Part shown: piece after piece, positions 1 through 8,701 of the stretch
How positions within the stretch are numbered: position 1 is the stretch's first letter
Layout: each line of letters begins with the position of its first letter
Made by a program: the position numbers and the translations under genes
The notes under the pieces: model-generated
What the model was told of the DNA's origin: nothing
Seen by the model: the letters and a program-made list of their open reading frames with translations, nothing else
Databases searched by the model: none
Origin: Alphaproteobacteria bacterium
GTDB taxonomy: Bacteria > Pseudomonadota > Alphaproteobacteria > Sphingomonadales > Kordiimonadaceae
Length of the DNA: 64,000 nt
Assembly: GCA_021774695.1 (NCBI GenBank)
Contig: JAJFIU010000162.1
Coordinates: 1-64,000 of the forward strand
Direction of reading: 5' to 3'

Positions 1-246
1 AAGTTGATCGAGCAGTTCAGGGGTCATGACAACGCAGTTACCCACATAGCGTTGGCGGGTAATGTATTTCCCGCACTGTATGGTTTCGGGATCAAGAAAT
101 CGGCAGGCTACATCGGTATAATGAATCTCGCCTGTTTCGTCGTCCTCCAACTTGTGCAAACAGCATTTGCCGCAGCCATCACACAGCGATTCCCACTCTT
201 GACGGGTCATCTCTTCCAGTGATTTTTCGCGCCAGAAGGCCATCAT
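1..246 (-). CDS. YcgN-like (UPF0260) cysteine-cluster protein, partial
   Basis: The reading frame starts at a double ATG and runs off the left edge, leaving 82 codons. It carries a CxxCxxCC cluster at about residues 22-29 (CDGCGKCC), then further cysteines near 48 and 58 in the contexts VACRFLD and QCGKY. This pattern is that of the UPF0260/YcgN family, whose cysteines suggest metal or Fe-S binding; its biochemical role is not established. It lies 43 bp downstream of the SCO gene on the same strand, so the two may be cotranscribed. The C-terminus lies outside the window. Confidence 0.85.
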   Translation of the reverse strand, partial: MMAFWREKSLEEMTRQEWESLCDGCGKCCLHKLEDDETGEIHYTDVACRFLDPETIQCGKYITRQRYVGNCVVMTPELLDQL

Positions 247-289
247 ATATCCGATACAAGCTGTGTTTTTGGTTGCGGGCCGAGGGTCG

Positions 290-898
290 CTACTTAACTT
301 TGTCTAACACCGACGCAAGGCTTTTAGCAATATCCTCGGGTTTGTCACGTGACGAAAACAGGCGCACATAATTTCCATCCGGGTCCATGACAAATGTAAG
401 CGCTGAATGGTCCATTAAATAATCAGATGTGCCTGGTTGTTCGCGCTTGGCAAAATAAACCTTATAGCTCCCCGCCACTGCCCGAATTTCATCAACGGTG
501 CCAGTTAAACCGAGCAACCGCGGATGAAAATCAGATAAAAACCCCGCCATTTCGGCTACAGTGTCTCGCTCGGGGTCAACAGTAATGAAAAGTGGCTGGA
601 CAGGTGTGGTGTCATAGCCAGCTTCCTCCAACGAATAGAGCGCGACAGACAGTTTTTGCAGGTCAAGCGGGCAAACATCCGGGCAATAGCTATAGCCAAA
701 ATACACCAACATGTAGCGGCCTAGAAAATCGGTGTTAGACACTTTTTCGCCTGTATGGGCTGTCAAAGTGAACGGGCCGCCCGGCCCGCCAGCACTGCCG
801 GTCAGTGGCTCTTCCTGGTTGCTAATATAGAGGCGCCCAAGCAACAGCAGCGCCGCAACAAATACCAGTAGCCATAGCCCCAATCGCACCATTTTCAT
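290..898 (-). CDS. SCO1/SenC/PrrC-family copper chaperone
   Basis: A 202-aa protein with one N-terminal membrane anchor (about residues 6-22) and a thioredoxin-like domain on the periplasmic side. The copper-binding residues of SCO proteins are all present: CPDVC (Cys72, Cys76) and a distal His near 164 in MDHSAL. The family delivers copper to the CuA or CuB centre of haem-copper oxidases and has been linked to thiol redox signalling. The frame stays open upstream, but the extension would run into the divergent ankyrin gene's promoter, so I place the start at MKMVRLG. In Rhodobacter, senC/prrC sits in the regB-regA locus; the same genes lie within 2 kb here. Confidence 0.88.
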   Translation of the reverse strand: MKMVRLGLWLLVFVAALLLLGRLYISNQEEPLTGSAGGPGGPFTLTAHTGEKVSNTDFLGRYMLVYFGYSYCPDVCPLDLQKLSVALYSLEEAGYDTTPVQPLFITVDPERDTVAEMAGFLSDFHPRLLGLTGTVDEIRAVAGSYKVYFAKREQPGTSDYLMDHSALTFVMDPDGNYVRLFSSRDKPEDIAKSLASVLDKVK

Positions 899-1074
899 CA
901 CAGCTCTCCGAATTGTTACCCCGCCAATGTATTTTACCGGGGTTTCTCCTTGTGATCTCGGCTCCCTTATAGAAATATAGGCTGGTGTTGTCACGGCCCC
1001 TGCGGCAAATAGTGTCAACGAATGGAATTTTTGATTTGGCGCTATGGTGCCTGTTACCAATAAGTGGAGTTTTG

Positions 1075-1641
1075 ATGTTGTTTTCAGTTCGTCGTATAGG
1101 GTTGTTAGCTATTTTGGTTTTGGCGTTGGGCGCGGTTACACCTGCATGGGCACAGAGCCCGCAATATGATTTATTGAAGGCGGTGGACAAAGCGGACCTT
1201 GTTAAAATCAATGACCTGCTGCGCTCAGGCATTTCGCCTGATACCCGTCGGCGCAGTGACCGCACCCCGGTAATCGTAATTGCAGCGCAATCGGCCAATG
1301 CTGCTGTGGTGAAACTGTTGCTCGACAATGATGCCAACCCCAACACCTCTGATAATAGAGGACAAACAGCGTTGATGGTCAGGGCTGTTGTCGGCGACAC
1401 CAACATGATCAAATTGCTTCTGTCCTATGGGGCTGACCCCAACCGAGCTGACACAGGCCAGGAAACTGCACTGATGAAGGCGGTTAGGGGCCGAAAATTT
1501 AAAGCGGCTCAAGCCCTTATTGACGCTGGTGCAGACCCAAATGTGCAGGACCTGACCGGTAAAACAGCGTTAGAGTATGCGAAATTAAGTCGCTCCCGGC
1601 GCTTTGTACGCCTGTTGCAGGATGCCGGCGCTACTTACTAG
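1075..1641 (+). CDS. secreted ankyrin-repeat protein
   Basis: A 188-aa protein with a signal peptide (hydrophobic residues about 8-22, predicted cleavage after AWA) followed by about four ankyrin repeats. Repeat signatures such as TALMVRAVVGDTNMIKLLL, GADPN and TALEYAK are clear. It probably acts as a periplasmic protein-binding scaffold; no partner can be named. I chose ATG 1075 because it gives a clean signal peptide, while the upstream in-frame Met would add non-conserved sequence over the intergenic region. It is divergent from the SCO gene, and the 176 bp between them should hold both promoters. Confidence 0.82.
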   Translation: MLFSVRRIGLLAILVLALGAVTPAWAQSPQYDLLKAVDKADLVKINDLLRSGISPDTRRRSDRTPVIVIAAQSANAAVVKLLLDNDANPNTSDNRGQTALMVRAVVGDTNMIKLLLSYGADPNRADTGQETALMKAVRGRKFKAAQALIDAGADPNVQDLTGKTALEYAKLSRSRRFVRLLQDAGATY

Positions 1642-1705
1642 TGTAGCGGACTGAATGTTACATCTTTTGTATTTGAGTAGCCTTGAAAATTGACCCTTTC
1701 CAGGA

Positions 1706-2623
1706 GTGCTCACTATACAGAGCTTGATCCAGATATACCTTGATAACGCCGCGCCGTGGATCCTTGTTTGGCTGGGAGCCGTGGCGCTGGATATGCTATT
1801 TGGTGGGCCAAAAGCGCTGGGGCTTGTTCCGTCGCTGGACAGTGTTACCACACAGTCAGTCCAATTTCTGCAAACAAGATTAGAACGCCAAACAAGGAGC
1901 AAACGAGCCCACTATTGGCGCGGCATCACCGCGGCGATAGTACTTGGGATAACCTTCGGTGCTGCAGGATACGGCCTTGACCAGTTGGTTTTTCTTCATC
2001 CGGCACTGACCGCCGTGGCTGTTTTCTTTATCGCGAAATTTCTTTCCCTGAAAATAGCCTGGCAACAAAATCAGAAGGAGATTATTAGCCCGGGCGCTGA
2101 CAAATATCGCCGGCTTGCCCGCCAGCCGATTGAGCTTATTGTCAACTATTACATCCCTGCCGCTCTCTTATTCGTCGTCGGCGGTTTTAGTTTGTTATTG
2201 CCTTTTTCCTGCCTGCACGTCGCGAGCCTTTCCGCTCTGGAAAACCATGAAAAGTCTTTTTTCCTCAAACCATTTGCCCGTCTGCGGTCTGTCGCCGCTT
2301 TTCCAGGGGAGATTATTGGCTCGGCCGTAATGGCCATTGCGCTTCTATTTTGGCCTGCAGCAAACTGGAAACAGGGGTGGCTGTCAGTTTTCCATTTTGG
2401 AAAATCGATCAGGCTTTGGCCGCTAACTATCGCGGCGCATGCCTTCAATTGGTCAATAGAGCGACTTGATGGTACCCCTGAAAAAAAGTGGGTTGGCCCC
2501 ACCCACGGGTTAGCGCATTTAAAACCCGCCGACGTTAAAAATGCGCTTATTGTCGCGCTTATTGCCTTTGCTATCGCAAACGCCGTCTTGGCGCTATTGT
2601 GGTTGGCGGCATTCGTTGGATGA
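1706..2623 (+). CDS. CobD/CbiB-like integral membrane protein
   Basis: About 305 aa with several hydrophobic segments. The N-terminal LDMLFGGP and the C-terminal stretch WPLTIAAHAFNWSIERLDG followed by WVGPTHG resemble CobD/CbiB, the adenosylcobinamide-phosphate synthase of cobalamin synthesis. The resemblance is distant, and no other cobalamin gene is present, so activity is uncertain. The start is unclear: GTG 1706 overlaps an AGGAG, and TTG 1724 is an alternative better spaced from it. It lies directly upstream of regB with only 4 bp between stop and start, so it is very likely cotranscribed with regB and regA. Confidence 0.55.
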   Translation: MLTIQSLIQIYLDNAAPWILVWLGAVALDMLFGGPKALGLVPSLDSVTTQSVQFLQTRLERQTRSKRAHYWRGITAAIVLGITFGAAGYGLDQLVFLHPALTAVAVFFIAKFLSLKIAWQQNQKEIISPGADKYRRLARQPIELIVNYYIPAALLFVVGGFSLLLPFSCLHVASLSALENHEKSFFLKPFARLRSVAAFPGEIIGSAVMAIALLFWPAANWKQGWLSVFHFGKSIRLWPLTIAAHAFNWSIERLDGTPEKKWVGPTHGLAHLKPADVKNALIVALIAFAIANAVLALLWLAAFVG

Positions 2624-2627
2624 CAAA

Positions 2628-3992
2628 ATGAAACCCGAGACACGGCACATAAAAAATACCGCAGGAAATCACTCGACCAAACCAGTGTTCGGTGAAATTT
2701 ACCCAGATTTCGGCAGCGAAGGCGGTGTGCGCCTGGGTACATTGGTGGCTATTCGCTGGATCGGTGTAAGCGGCCAATTGTTTGCGTTGGCGCTGGTGGC
2801 CGCCGTTTTCCGTTTTGATGTTAAAGCCGAGATTACAATACCGCTTGTGCTGGTGTCCGCCGTTTTGAATTTATGGTTTTCGCTTCGGTCAGACAAAAAC
2901 AAACGTCTGCCAGACAGCCAGGCCAGAGCGCATCTGGCATTCGACCTTATCCATGTCGCTGCGCTGTTGTTTGTAACTGGCGGGCTTTCAAACCCTTTCT
3001 GTATGCTGATGCTGGTGCCAACAACTGTGTCTGCCACCATGCTGACACGGCAAAGTACCTACGGCCTGATTGCGCTATCGCTGGGACTGGCAACAGCGCT
3101 AGCCTTCACGCCGTTTCCCTTACCGTGGGACGGCGCGCCGCCGGTCGTTGAACCGTTGTTTCTAACTGCAATCTGGATCAGCTTGTGTTTCACGCTGGTG
3201 TTTCTTGCCGTCTATATGGCCCGGGTTGGCCGGGAAAGCCGCATGCGGGCGCGGGCGCTTGTAGCAACCCAGTTTGCGCTCGAGCAAGAGCAAAAACTGG
3301 CCGCGCTAGGTGCGCTTGCCGCCGCCGCAGCACACGAGCTGGGTACACCGATGGGCACAATTATGCTGGCCGCAAAAGACCTTTTGACATCTTGGCAGGG
3401 CGATGATGAAACGAAGGCCGACCTGAAATTGATTCTTGCAGAAATTACCCGGTGCCGAAACATACTGGCCGAACTGCGGGAACATAAAAAAGCCGGCGTG
3501 GGCGAGCATTTCACCATGATGCCGGTTGCCGCCATGTTACGGGAAGCTGCGGCACCCCACGAGCAACGCGGCATTATCCTTGAGTTTGCCGTTGGTGCAT
3601 CCGCCAACTTTGAAATTGCCCGCACACCGGAAATTATCCACTCGGTAAGAAGTATCGTGGAGAACGCCGTCGGTTTCGCCCGCGCTCAAGTGATCATTGC
3701 GGCGGACATGAGCGACGATATCCTAATGGTTACCATCGACGATGACGGGCCAGGCTTTGACCCGCAGATAATACGCAATTTAGGCGAACCTTACGTCACG
3801 ACCCGCAGGCCGCGCCCTGGTCGCGACGGCGGGCTGGGGCTTGGATTGTTTATCGCAAAATCGCTGCTTGAGCGCATGGGGGCATCCCTATCGTTCGGGG
3901 CAACCCCTAGCGGCGGTGCCCGTACAAGTATATTGTTCCCTCAAACACAGTCTCTCAAATCGACCCCATTCACATCCACGTCCACACTCTAA
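2628..3992 (+). CDS. regB: redox-sensing histidine kinase RegB/PrrB
   Basis: A 454-aa kinase with about six transmembrane segments (residues 35-200) followed by a cytoplasmic kinase core. Family hallmarks are visible: the quinone-site heptapeptide GGLSNPF (118-124), the H-box AAAHELGTPMGTI with His236, and the redox-box cysteine Cys276 in TRCRNIL. ATP-binding motifs are DDDGPGFD and GGLGLGLFIAK. RegB senses the ubiquinone pool and cysteine oxidation and controls RegA phosphorylation. The start MKPETRH lies 4 bp after the upstream stop; longer in-frame starts lie inside the CobD-like gene. Confidence 0.93.
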   Translation: MKPETRHIKNTAGNHSTKPVFGEIYPDFGSEGGVRLGTLVAIRWIGVSGQLFALALVAAVFRFDVKAEITIPLVLVSAVLNLWFSLRSDKNKRLPDSQARAHLAFDLIHVAALLFVTGGLSNPFCMLMLVPTTVSATMLTRQSTYGLIALSLGLATALAFTPFPLPWDGAPPVVEPLFLTAIWISLCFTLVFLAVYMARVGRESRMRARALVATQFALEQEQKLAALGALAAAAAHELGTPMGTIMLAAKDLLTSWQGDDETKADLKLILAEITRCRNILAELREHKKAGVGEHFTMMPVAAMLREAAAPHEQRGIILEFAVGASANFEIARTPEIIHSVRSIVENAVGFARAQVIIAADMSDDILMVTIDDDGPGFDPQIIRNLGEPYVTTRRPRPGRDGGLGLGLFIAKSLLERMGASLSFGATPSGGARTSILFPQTQSLKSTPFTSTSTL

Positions 3993-4011
3993 CCCGTTAT
4001 ATGAGGCCTAT

Positions 4012-4560
4012 ATGTCTGAAAAAAACCAAATCGACCCGGAAGATGTTTTGTTGATAGTGGAAGACGATCGCGCCTTTCGTCAGCGGCTTTCTCTGAGCAT
4101 GGAGCGCCAGGGATTTACCGTTGTCGCTGCGGAAAGTGTTGAAGAGGCAGGGTTGATGGCGGCAGACCACAAGCCACGCTATGCTATCTTAGACATGAAG
4201 CTAAATGACGGTAACGGCCTCGATCTTGTGCCGACGCTGCGCCATCTCCGCGCTGATGTACGCATTATAATCCTGACGGGATACGGCAACCTGGCAAGCG
4301 CTGTTGCAGCGGTGAAAGCAGGGGCCGTGGACTATTTGGCAAAACCCGCTGACCCCGATGAAATCGTTAAAGCGCTGTTGACCGGCGACGGTGAGAAGCC
4401 GGAACCGCCGGAAAATCCCATGTCTGCCGACCGGGTAAAATGGGAGCATATTCAGCGCGTTTACGAACTGTGCGACCGCAATGTTTCTGAAACAGCGCGG
4501 CGCTTGAACATGCATCGGCGAACCCTACAAAGAATTCTCGCCAAAAGGTCGCCGCTTTAG
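4012..4560 (+). CDS. regA: response regulator RegA/PrrA
   Basis: A 182-aa response regulator. The receiver domain has acidic residues VEDD (17-19) and the phospho-acceptor Asp61 (ILDMKLNDGNG), with LTGYG and the conserved Lys in YLAKPAD. A linker containing GEKPEPPENP leads to a Fis-type helix-turn-helix (NVSETARRLNMHRRTLQRILAKR) that is nearly invariant in the RegA family. It globally regulates energy-generating and redox processes together with RegB, whose gene ends 19 bp upstream. The start ATG at 4012 follows a TGAGG sequence. Confidence 0.94.
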   Translation: MSEKNQIDPEDVLLIVEDDRAFRQRLSLSMERQGFTVVAAESVEEAGLMAADHKPRYAILDMKLNDGNGLDLVPTLRHLRADVRIIILTGYGNLASAVAAVKAGAVDYLAKPADPDEIVKALLTGDGEKPEPPENPMSADRVKWEHIQRVYELCDRNVSETARRLNMHRRTLQRILAKRSPL

Positions 4561-4611
4561 CTAAAAAGTATCGGTAAAATAGAGGGCCGTGGGATCAGTA
4601 ACCGCGCGGTG

Positions 4612-5031
4612 CTAACTCTTCAATTGCTCCGTCAGATGCTGAGTATAGGCGGCAAAGTCCGCATAATCCTGTTCCAGATCGAACCATTCAATAAACCAAT
4701 CGGTCGCCCCAACAACCGGGTCAAGCGCTCGTAAAAGCGCCGACTCCTTCAGCCGCTTATGAACATCACGCATGGGCGCTGTCAAATCGTTCAATGTCGC
4801 TTCAGCGGTCACCCCTATGCAGTCGGCATTGGGCAGAGCAAACAGCCGCGCGCCTTTATTTTGCACCAGCGGCCTAAGCGCGGACGCCAATTCTCGGCGG
4901 TAATAGGGCTCTTGCATATGACGCTCAAGGCTGGACAGCTTAATATGGAAGGCGCGACGGCCAATGGTGTGACGCCGCAACCGGTGCACATAATCAAGCA
5001 AATCTTCCATAATGTCTGGGGGTTTATACAT
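4612..5031 (-). CDS. uncharacterised small protein in operon with LapG-like protease
   Basis: A 139-aa soluble protein that I do not recognise with certainty. It has no signal peptide or membrane segment. Visible features are the N-terminal DLLDYVHRLRRHTIGRRAFHI, a central LFALPNADCIGVTAEA, and a C-terminal WFIEWFDLEQDYADF. From memory these resemble an uncharacterised domain in larger alphaproteobacterial proteins, but I cannot confirm this. It starts with a good ribosome-binding site (GAGG, 7 nt spacing) 14 bp after the LapG-like gene, so the two form an operon. A cytoplasmic accessory role in the same pathway is inference. Confidence 0.6.
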   Translation of the reverse strand: MYKPPDIMEDLLDYVHRLRRHTIGRRAFHIKLSSLERHMQEPYYRRELASALRPLVQNKGARLFALPNADCIGVTAEATLNDLTAPMRDVHKRLKESALLRALDPVVGATDWFIEWFDLEQDYADFAAYTQHLTEQLKS

Positions 5032-5045
5032 AAACCAACCTCAAT

Positions 5046-5807
5046 TCACCGACCAAACCGTTTAACCTGATGAAGCCACCAATTAGATTCGTTTATCGAA
5101 TAAACTGGCCTGTAATGCAAAATTTTATCATGGGTCAGTACAGTATCTACCTGATTATCGAGGATGTGAAAAGTGCCGTCAAGCTCAACGGCAAGGACGG
5201 CATGAGCGGCCCGCAAGTTTTCGTCCTGCAATACTACAAGGCGCATCTTCGCTGTATCTATGCCCATGCGTTTGAGAGTTATAAACTTGCTTATTGCGTA
5301 ATCTTCGCAGTCACCATCTTTCATAAAAAATTCGTCTGGTGTCGACCAATAATCAGGTACGCCCCAATTAACGGGATCTACAATGTAAGTGGACCGGTTG
5401 AAGTAAAGATTGACCGCACTCAATAATTCAACGGTGAGCACTGTGTCAGCGGCGTCAGCAGATGCGGGTCCTTTAATGCGTTGATCGTCGATAAATTTAT
5501 CCCAAGCTTCACGACTGCATTTCAGGCGCTCTCTGCCCCGGCACCTGTCATTGGCATTCGTATTGGTATTGGCGGGCGTTGCCGTATCAGTTGCAGCATC
5601 CGCTCGTTGTAAATTTTGCCTGCGCCAAACGCCGCTCCATTTATTGAATGATTTCATGTTGGTTGAGTGAATTTCACGGCTACCAAAAAGGCCGCTTGAT
5701 TGGGCATAGGCCGAAGGCGTCAACAAACCCATCGCTGCGATGGCTATGGCTATCCCTATTGCCACACAATATCTGCTGGCGCGTGGATATCTGCTGGCAC
5801 TTGACAA
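5046..5807 (-). CDS. LapG-like periplasmic transglutaminase-like cysteine protease
   Basis: A 253-aa secreted protein of the bacterial transglutaminase-like cysteine proteinase family (DUF920/LapG). A signal peptide ends near PSAYAQ (about residue 36). The Cys-His-Asp triad is visible as Cys167 in KDGDCEDYA, His202 in AAHAVLA and Asp217 in HILDNQ. In Pseudomonas, LapG cleaves the adhesin LapA and is held inactive by the c-di-GMP receptor LapD. Here the divergent neighbour is a membrane sensor with a degenerate HD-GYP domain. I accept the TTG start because AAAAGGGA precedes it; a GTG at codon 15 is the alternative. The first codons contain an 18-bp tandem duplication. Confidence 0.82.
   Translation of the reverse strand: MSSASRYPRASRYCVAIGIAIAIAAMGLLTPSAYAQSSGLFGSREIHSTNMKSFNKWSGVWRRQNLQRADAATDTATPANTNTNANDRCRGRERLKCSREAWDKFIDDQRIKGPASADAADTVLTVELLSAVNLYFNRSTYIVDPVNWGVPDYWSTPDEFFMKDGDCEDYAISKFITLKRMGIDTAKMRLVVLQDENLRAAHAVLAVELDGTFHILDNQVDTVLTHDKILHYRPVYSINESNWWLHQVKRFGR
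5769..5798. repeat. short tandem repeat in the LapG-like gene start
   Basis: The 12-mer ATATCTGCTGGC occurs twice with an 18-bp period. It encodes the repeated peptide ASRY-PR-ASRY at the extreme N-terminus, just ahead of the signal-peptide core. Confidence 0.7.
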
Positions 5808-5981
5808 ATTTTGTCCCTTTTTAGGTCAACCATCGGGCGGTGTTGTTACTTGCCAGCATCCGGAAAATAACAGAATGCCCGCTTGAGCGAGTATAGTGAC
5901 AAATTCTAATAGTCTGTTAATTTATTATCGGTATTTTGATGTTAGTAACTTCACTCAGGCTAGCCAAACAAGGAACTGCAC

Positions 5982-8042
5982 ATGTCACAGCAACGTGAGC
6001 CCGCGCGCGCATTTATAGCGCCTGTCCTTGGCCTGCTGGCAATATCGATAGTTGCGCTGCTGGTTATCTTCAGATTCGCTGCTTCGGAAGCGGAAAAAGG
6101 CCTGGAAAGCTGGCAAAGCCGGATGGACCTGGTGGCGGACAGCCGTGTTGCCGAAGTCTCGGAATGGCTAAACCGACATTTGGGCAATATCGAGCGATTG
6201 GCCGGTGACGCCTCTGTTCAGCTGTATGCCTCAACAATTGTACAAACTGAGGATCAAGGTGATAACGGCGCCGAGGCACAGCGCGGCTATATCTTTTCGC
6301 TATTGTCCGTTGAAGCCGAGGCTAGCGGATTCCACGAGCAGCGCCCCATCGATTCCGTTTCGGCTAACGTAAAACGACCCAGCCGGGCTGGCCTTGCCTT
6401 GTTGGACGGCACGGGTAGAATATTAGTGGCGTCAACCGGAATGCCTATGCTGCGTCCGGAAGAAATAGCGCCGACCGGTGCTCGGCCCTTCGTCAAATTG
6501 GGGCCATCACTTGATGACAAGACGCCGCTGGTGCTTGTGGGCGCGCCCATTGCCCTGAGTGCTGACGGCCAAACTGTTACGGCCTGGATTGTGGGCGCAC
6601 GGCCCCTGGACCGCGATTTTCTCGGCACACTTGATCAACCCGGTGATGACAGTACCACGGCTGAAACTTACCTGGTTACCAGCCCGGAAGCAGGCGCTGA
6701 TCTTGTCACACCAATAACACCGCTGCGCCGCGGTGGCCGGGCCGGCGATGTGCGCCTTGACCCCGCGGCAAGCTATGCAGCACGCCAACCGGGCGGATTT
6801 GAGCAGTTGCTCAATTATGACGGACGGTTGGTGCTGGTTACTGGCCGGGAGCTAAGCGCCCCTGTACCCTGGGTTCTGGTTCGTACCATTGAGGCAAGCG
6901 AGGCTTTTGCCAACATCAACCAGCGCCGCAATAGTTTGTTCATTACGCTGTCGCTGGCTGCCCTTTCAATGCTCGGTGCGCTGGTTCTTGTGTGGCGCCA
7001 CGGCGTTTCGCGCAAGCTGGCAAAAAGCTATCAGCAGCAATCAGCACTATCGTCAGAAAATCAGGCGTTGAGTATTTTTCTGCGCTCTGTCAGCGACAGC
7101 CAACCTGCAGCGATTGCAGCTTTGGACGCTGACATGACAGCCCGCTTCGTCAACAAACAAATGGGCGCTGTAGCCGGTATTGATGCGACGGAACTGGAAA
7201 ATCGGCGCCTTGATACGGTTTTTGACAATGAAACCGCGGGCTTGCTGCGAGAAAAGGTTGAAGACGCCGCGGCGGGCACAGCCCAAACCATCGCGTCGCT
7301 GCGTCCATCAGCAGAATCGGACCGACTATTTAAAACCGACATACTGCCCTTGGAGGGTGCGGGTGAAACCTCGGCCAATGTGTTGCTGGTTATGCAAGAC
7401 ATCACAGACCTGGTGGCAGCCAACCAGCGATCCGAAAATCTGTTTCGCCAACTGATCAGCACCTTGACACAGATTATCGATGCCCGGGATCCCTGGAGCA
7501 AACACCATTCCGCGCGCGTTGCGGACGTTGCCTCTGCGATGGCACGGGAAATGGACTGGGGACCGGAAGAACAAGAAGCAATGCGGACCGCCGGGCAGCT
7601 GGTTAACCTGGGTAAAATATTTGTGCCCATTGATATCTTGACCAAACAATCCCCGCTTTCCGAGGACGAGCTTGCCTTGGTGCGTGACAGCATGAGCAAA
7701 GGCGCGCAGCTGATTGCCGACGTGGGGCTCAAGGGCTCTGTTGCAGAAACACTGGACCAAATGCGCGAGCATTGGGACGGCAGCGGTGAGCCAGAAGGTC
7801 GGGCAGGAGACGCTATCGAACCGGGTGCGCGCTTGCTATCGGTGGCCAACGCTTTTGTTGGCATCGTCTCGGCGCGGGCCCACCGGAAAAGCCTTGGGTT
7901 CGATAAAGCCGTCGATATCCTGCAAGCCGATGCCGGAAAACGCTTCGAGCGGCGCGCGGTAGCCGCGCTGCAGAGCATTCTCGAAAACAAGGATGGCCGC
8001 CAACGCTGGGCTGACTATACCAAAGTCCCAAACATTGATTGA
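5982..8042 (+). CDS. membrane sensor with PAS and degenerate HD-GYP domain
   Basis: A 686-aa protein with transmembrane segments at about 13-31 and 318-338 enclosing a roughly 285-residue periplasmic sensor region. A cytoplasmic PAS-like domain follows (about 365-480), then an HD-GYP-like domain (about 487-665). The first His pair (KHHSARV, 508-509) is kept. The HDIGK motif reads VNLGK (541-545) and the HHExxDGSGYP motif reads MREHWDGSGEP (594-604), so most metal ligands of c-di-GMP phosphodiesterases are missing. It is therefore probably a binding or signalling domain rather than an enzyme. The ATG follows AAGGA. It is divergent from the LapG-like protease gene. Confidence 0.8.
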   Translation: MSQQREPARAFIAPVLGLLAISIVALLVIFRFAASEAEKGLESWQSRMDLVADSRVAEVSEWLNRHLGNIERLAGDASVQLYASTIVQTEDQGDNGAEAQRGYIFSLLSVEAEASGFHEQRPIDSVSANVKRPSRAGLALLDGTGRILVASTGMPMLRPEEIAPTGARPFVKLGPSLDDKTPLVLVGAPIALSADGQTVTAWIVGARPLDRDFLGTLDQPGDDSTTAETYLVTSPEAGADLVTPITPLRRGGRAGDVRLDPAASYAARQPGGFEQLLNYDGRLVLVTGRELSAPVPWVLVRTIEASEAFANINQRRNSLFITLSLAALSMLGALVLVWRHGVSRKLAKSYQQQSALSSENQALSIFLRSVSDSQPAAIAALDADMTARFVNKQMGAVAGIDATELENRRLDTVFDNETAGLLREKVEDAAAGTAQTIASLRPSAESDRLFKTDILPLEGAGETSANVLLVMQDITDLVAANQRSENLFRQLISTLTQIIDARDPWSKHHSARVADVASAMAREMDWGPEEQEAMRTAGQLVNLGKIFVPIDILTKQSPLSEDELALVRDSMSKGAQLIADVGLKGSVAETLDQMREHWDGSGEPEGRAGDAIEPGARLLSVANAFVGIVSARAHRKSLGFDKAVDILQADAGKRFERRAVAALQSILENKDGRQRWADYTKVPNID

Positions 8043-8128
8043 ACGCGACCATTGATTACATCAGACACCGGTCAAAAGCGACAGTCAGCCAGTAATAACC
8101 GTTGGCGGGTATACTAAAAAATCGGGGT

Positions 8129-8701
8129 TCAATTGCTAGCCGCAGATTGTGCGATTACGGACGCACCGCCAACATCAGGTATGCCAGCGCCAAGATCAAT
8201 CCAGTCCATTGGTCCCTGCCAGTCGGCAACCTTGGGTTCACCGAGAAACGGTGTTGCAAGCGAGACCCCTTTGTCGGGCGCGGGCACTGACAAGGCGATG
8301 GCAAACCCTGAAGAACCGTCCGCATCGAAAACCGGCAAAAGCGTAACTTCAAGTCGCAGCATATAGCCGCGTTCATACTCGCTTTCCATCTGGATACAAA
8401 TGCCCGCAGGGCACTCGCACACTTGATGAAGAATCGCGAGCATAAACGGCCACTGATGCTCTTGAATAAATTGCATATAATCCTGGCCGGCAATTTCACC
8501 GGAAAACCGGCCGATCACATTAGAGCCAGCCATGATGACATTCACACCTGTATCGGTGACCTTGCCAACCGTGAAATCTGGCAACAAATCAGGGATATGA
8601 TGGGCTTTAAAATCGGTTCGGAGTGGTACGCCCTTGCTGGACTCGGCGGCCAATTCGCGCCAAATTTTTTCCAGCCTTAAACTTTTTTCAGTCCGCATCA
8701 T
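8129..8701 (-). CDS. PAS-domain protein (PAS_5-like)
   Basis: A 190-aa cytoplasmic protein resembling the alphaproteobacterial PAS_5 family: an N-terminal helical segment (SLRLEKIWRELAAES), then a PAS fold with segments such as HIPDLLPDFTVGKV, RFSGEIAGQDYMQFI and LRLEVTLLPVFD. It probably senses a ligand or takes part in a signalling complex; no output domain is present. I prefer the ATG pair at 8701/8698, which follows GGGGAAAAGG, over an upstream TTG. It is on the same strand as mmcB and the Hpt gene but separated by 165 bp. Confidence 0.75.
   Translation of the reverse strand: MMRTEKSLRLEKIWRELAAESSKGVPLRTDFKAHHIPDLLPDFTVGKVTDTGVNVIMAGSNVIGRFSGEIAGQDYMQFIQEHQWPFMLAILHQVCECPAGICIQMESEYERGYMLRLEVTLLPVFDADGSSGFAIALSVPAPDKGVSLATPFLGEPKVADWQGPMDWIDLGAGIPDVGGASVIAQSAASN

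Noticed and set aside
7061-7990. 309-codon Ser/Ala-rich frame on the minus strand
   Set aside because: It lies wholly antisense to the PAS/degenerate HD-GYP sensor gene, whose domains are clear.
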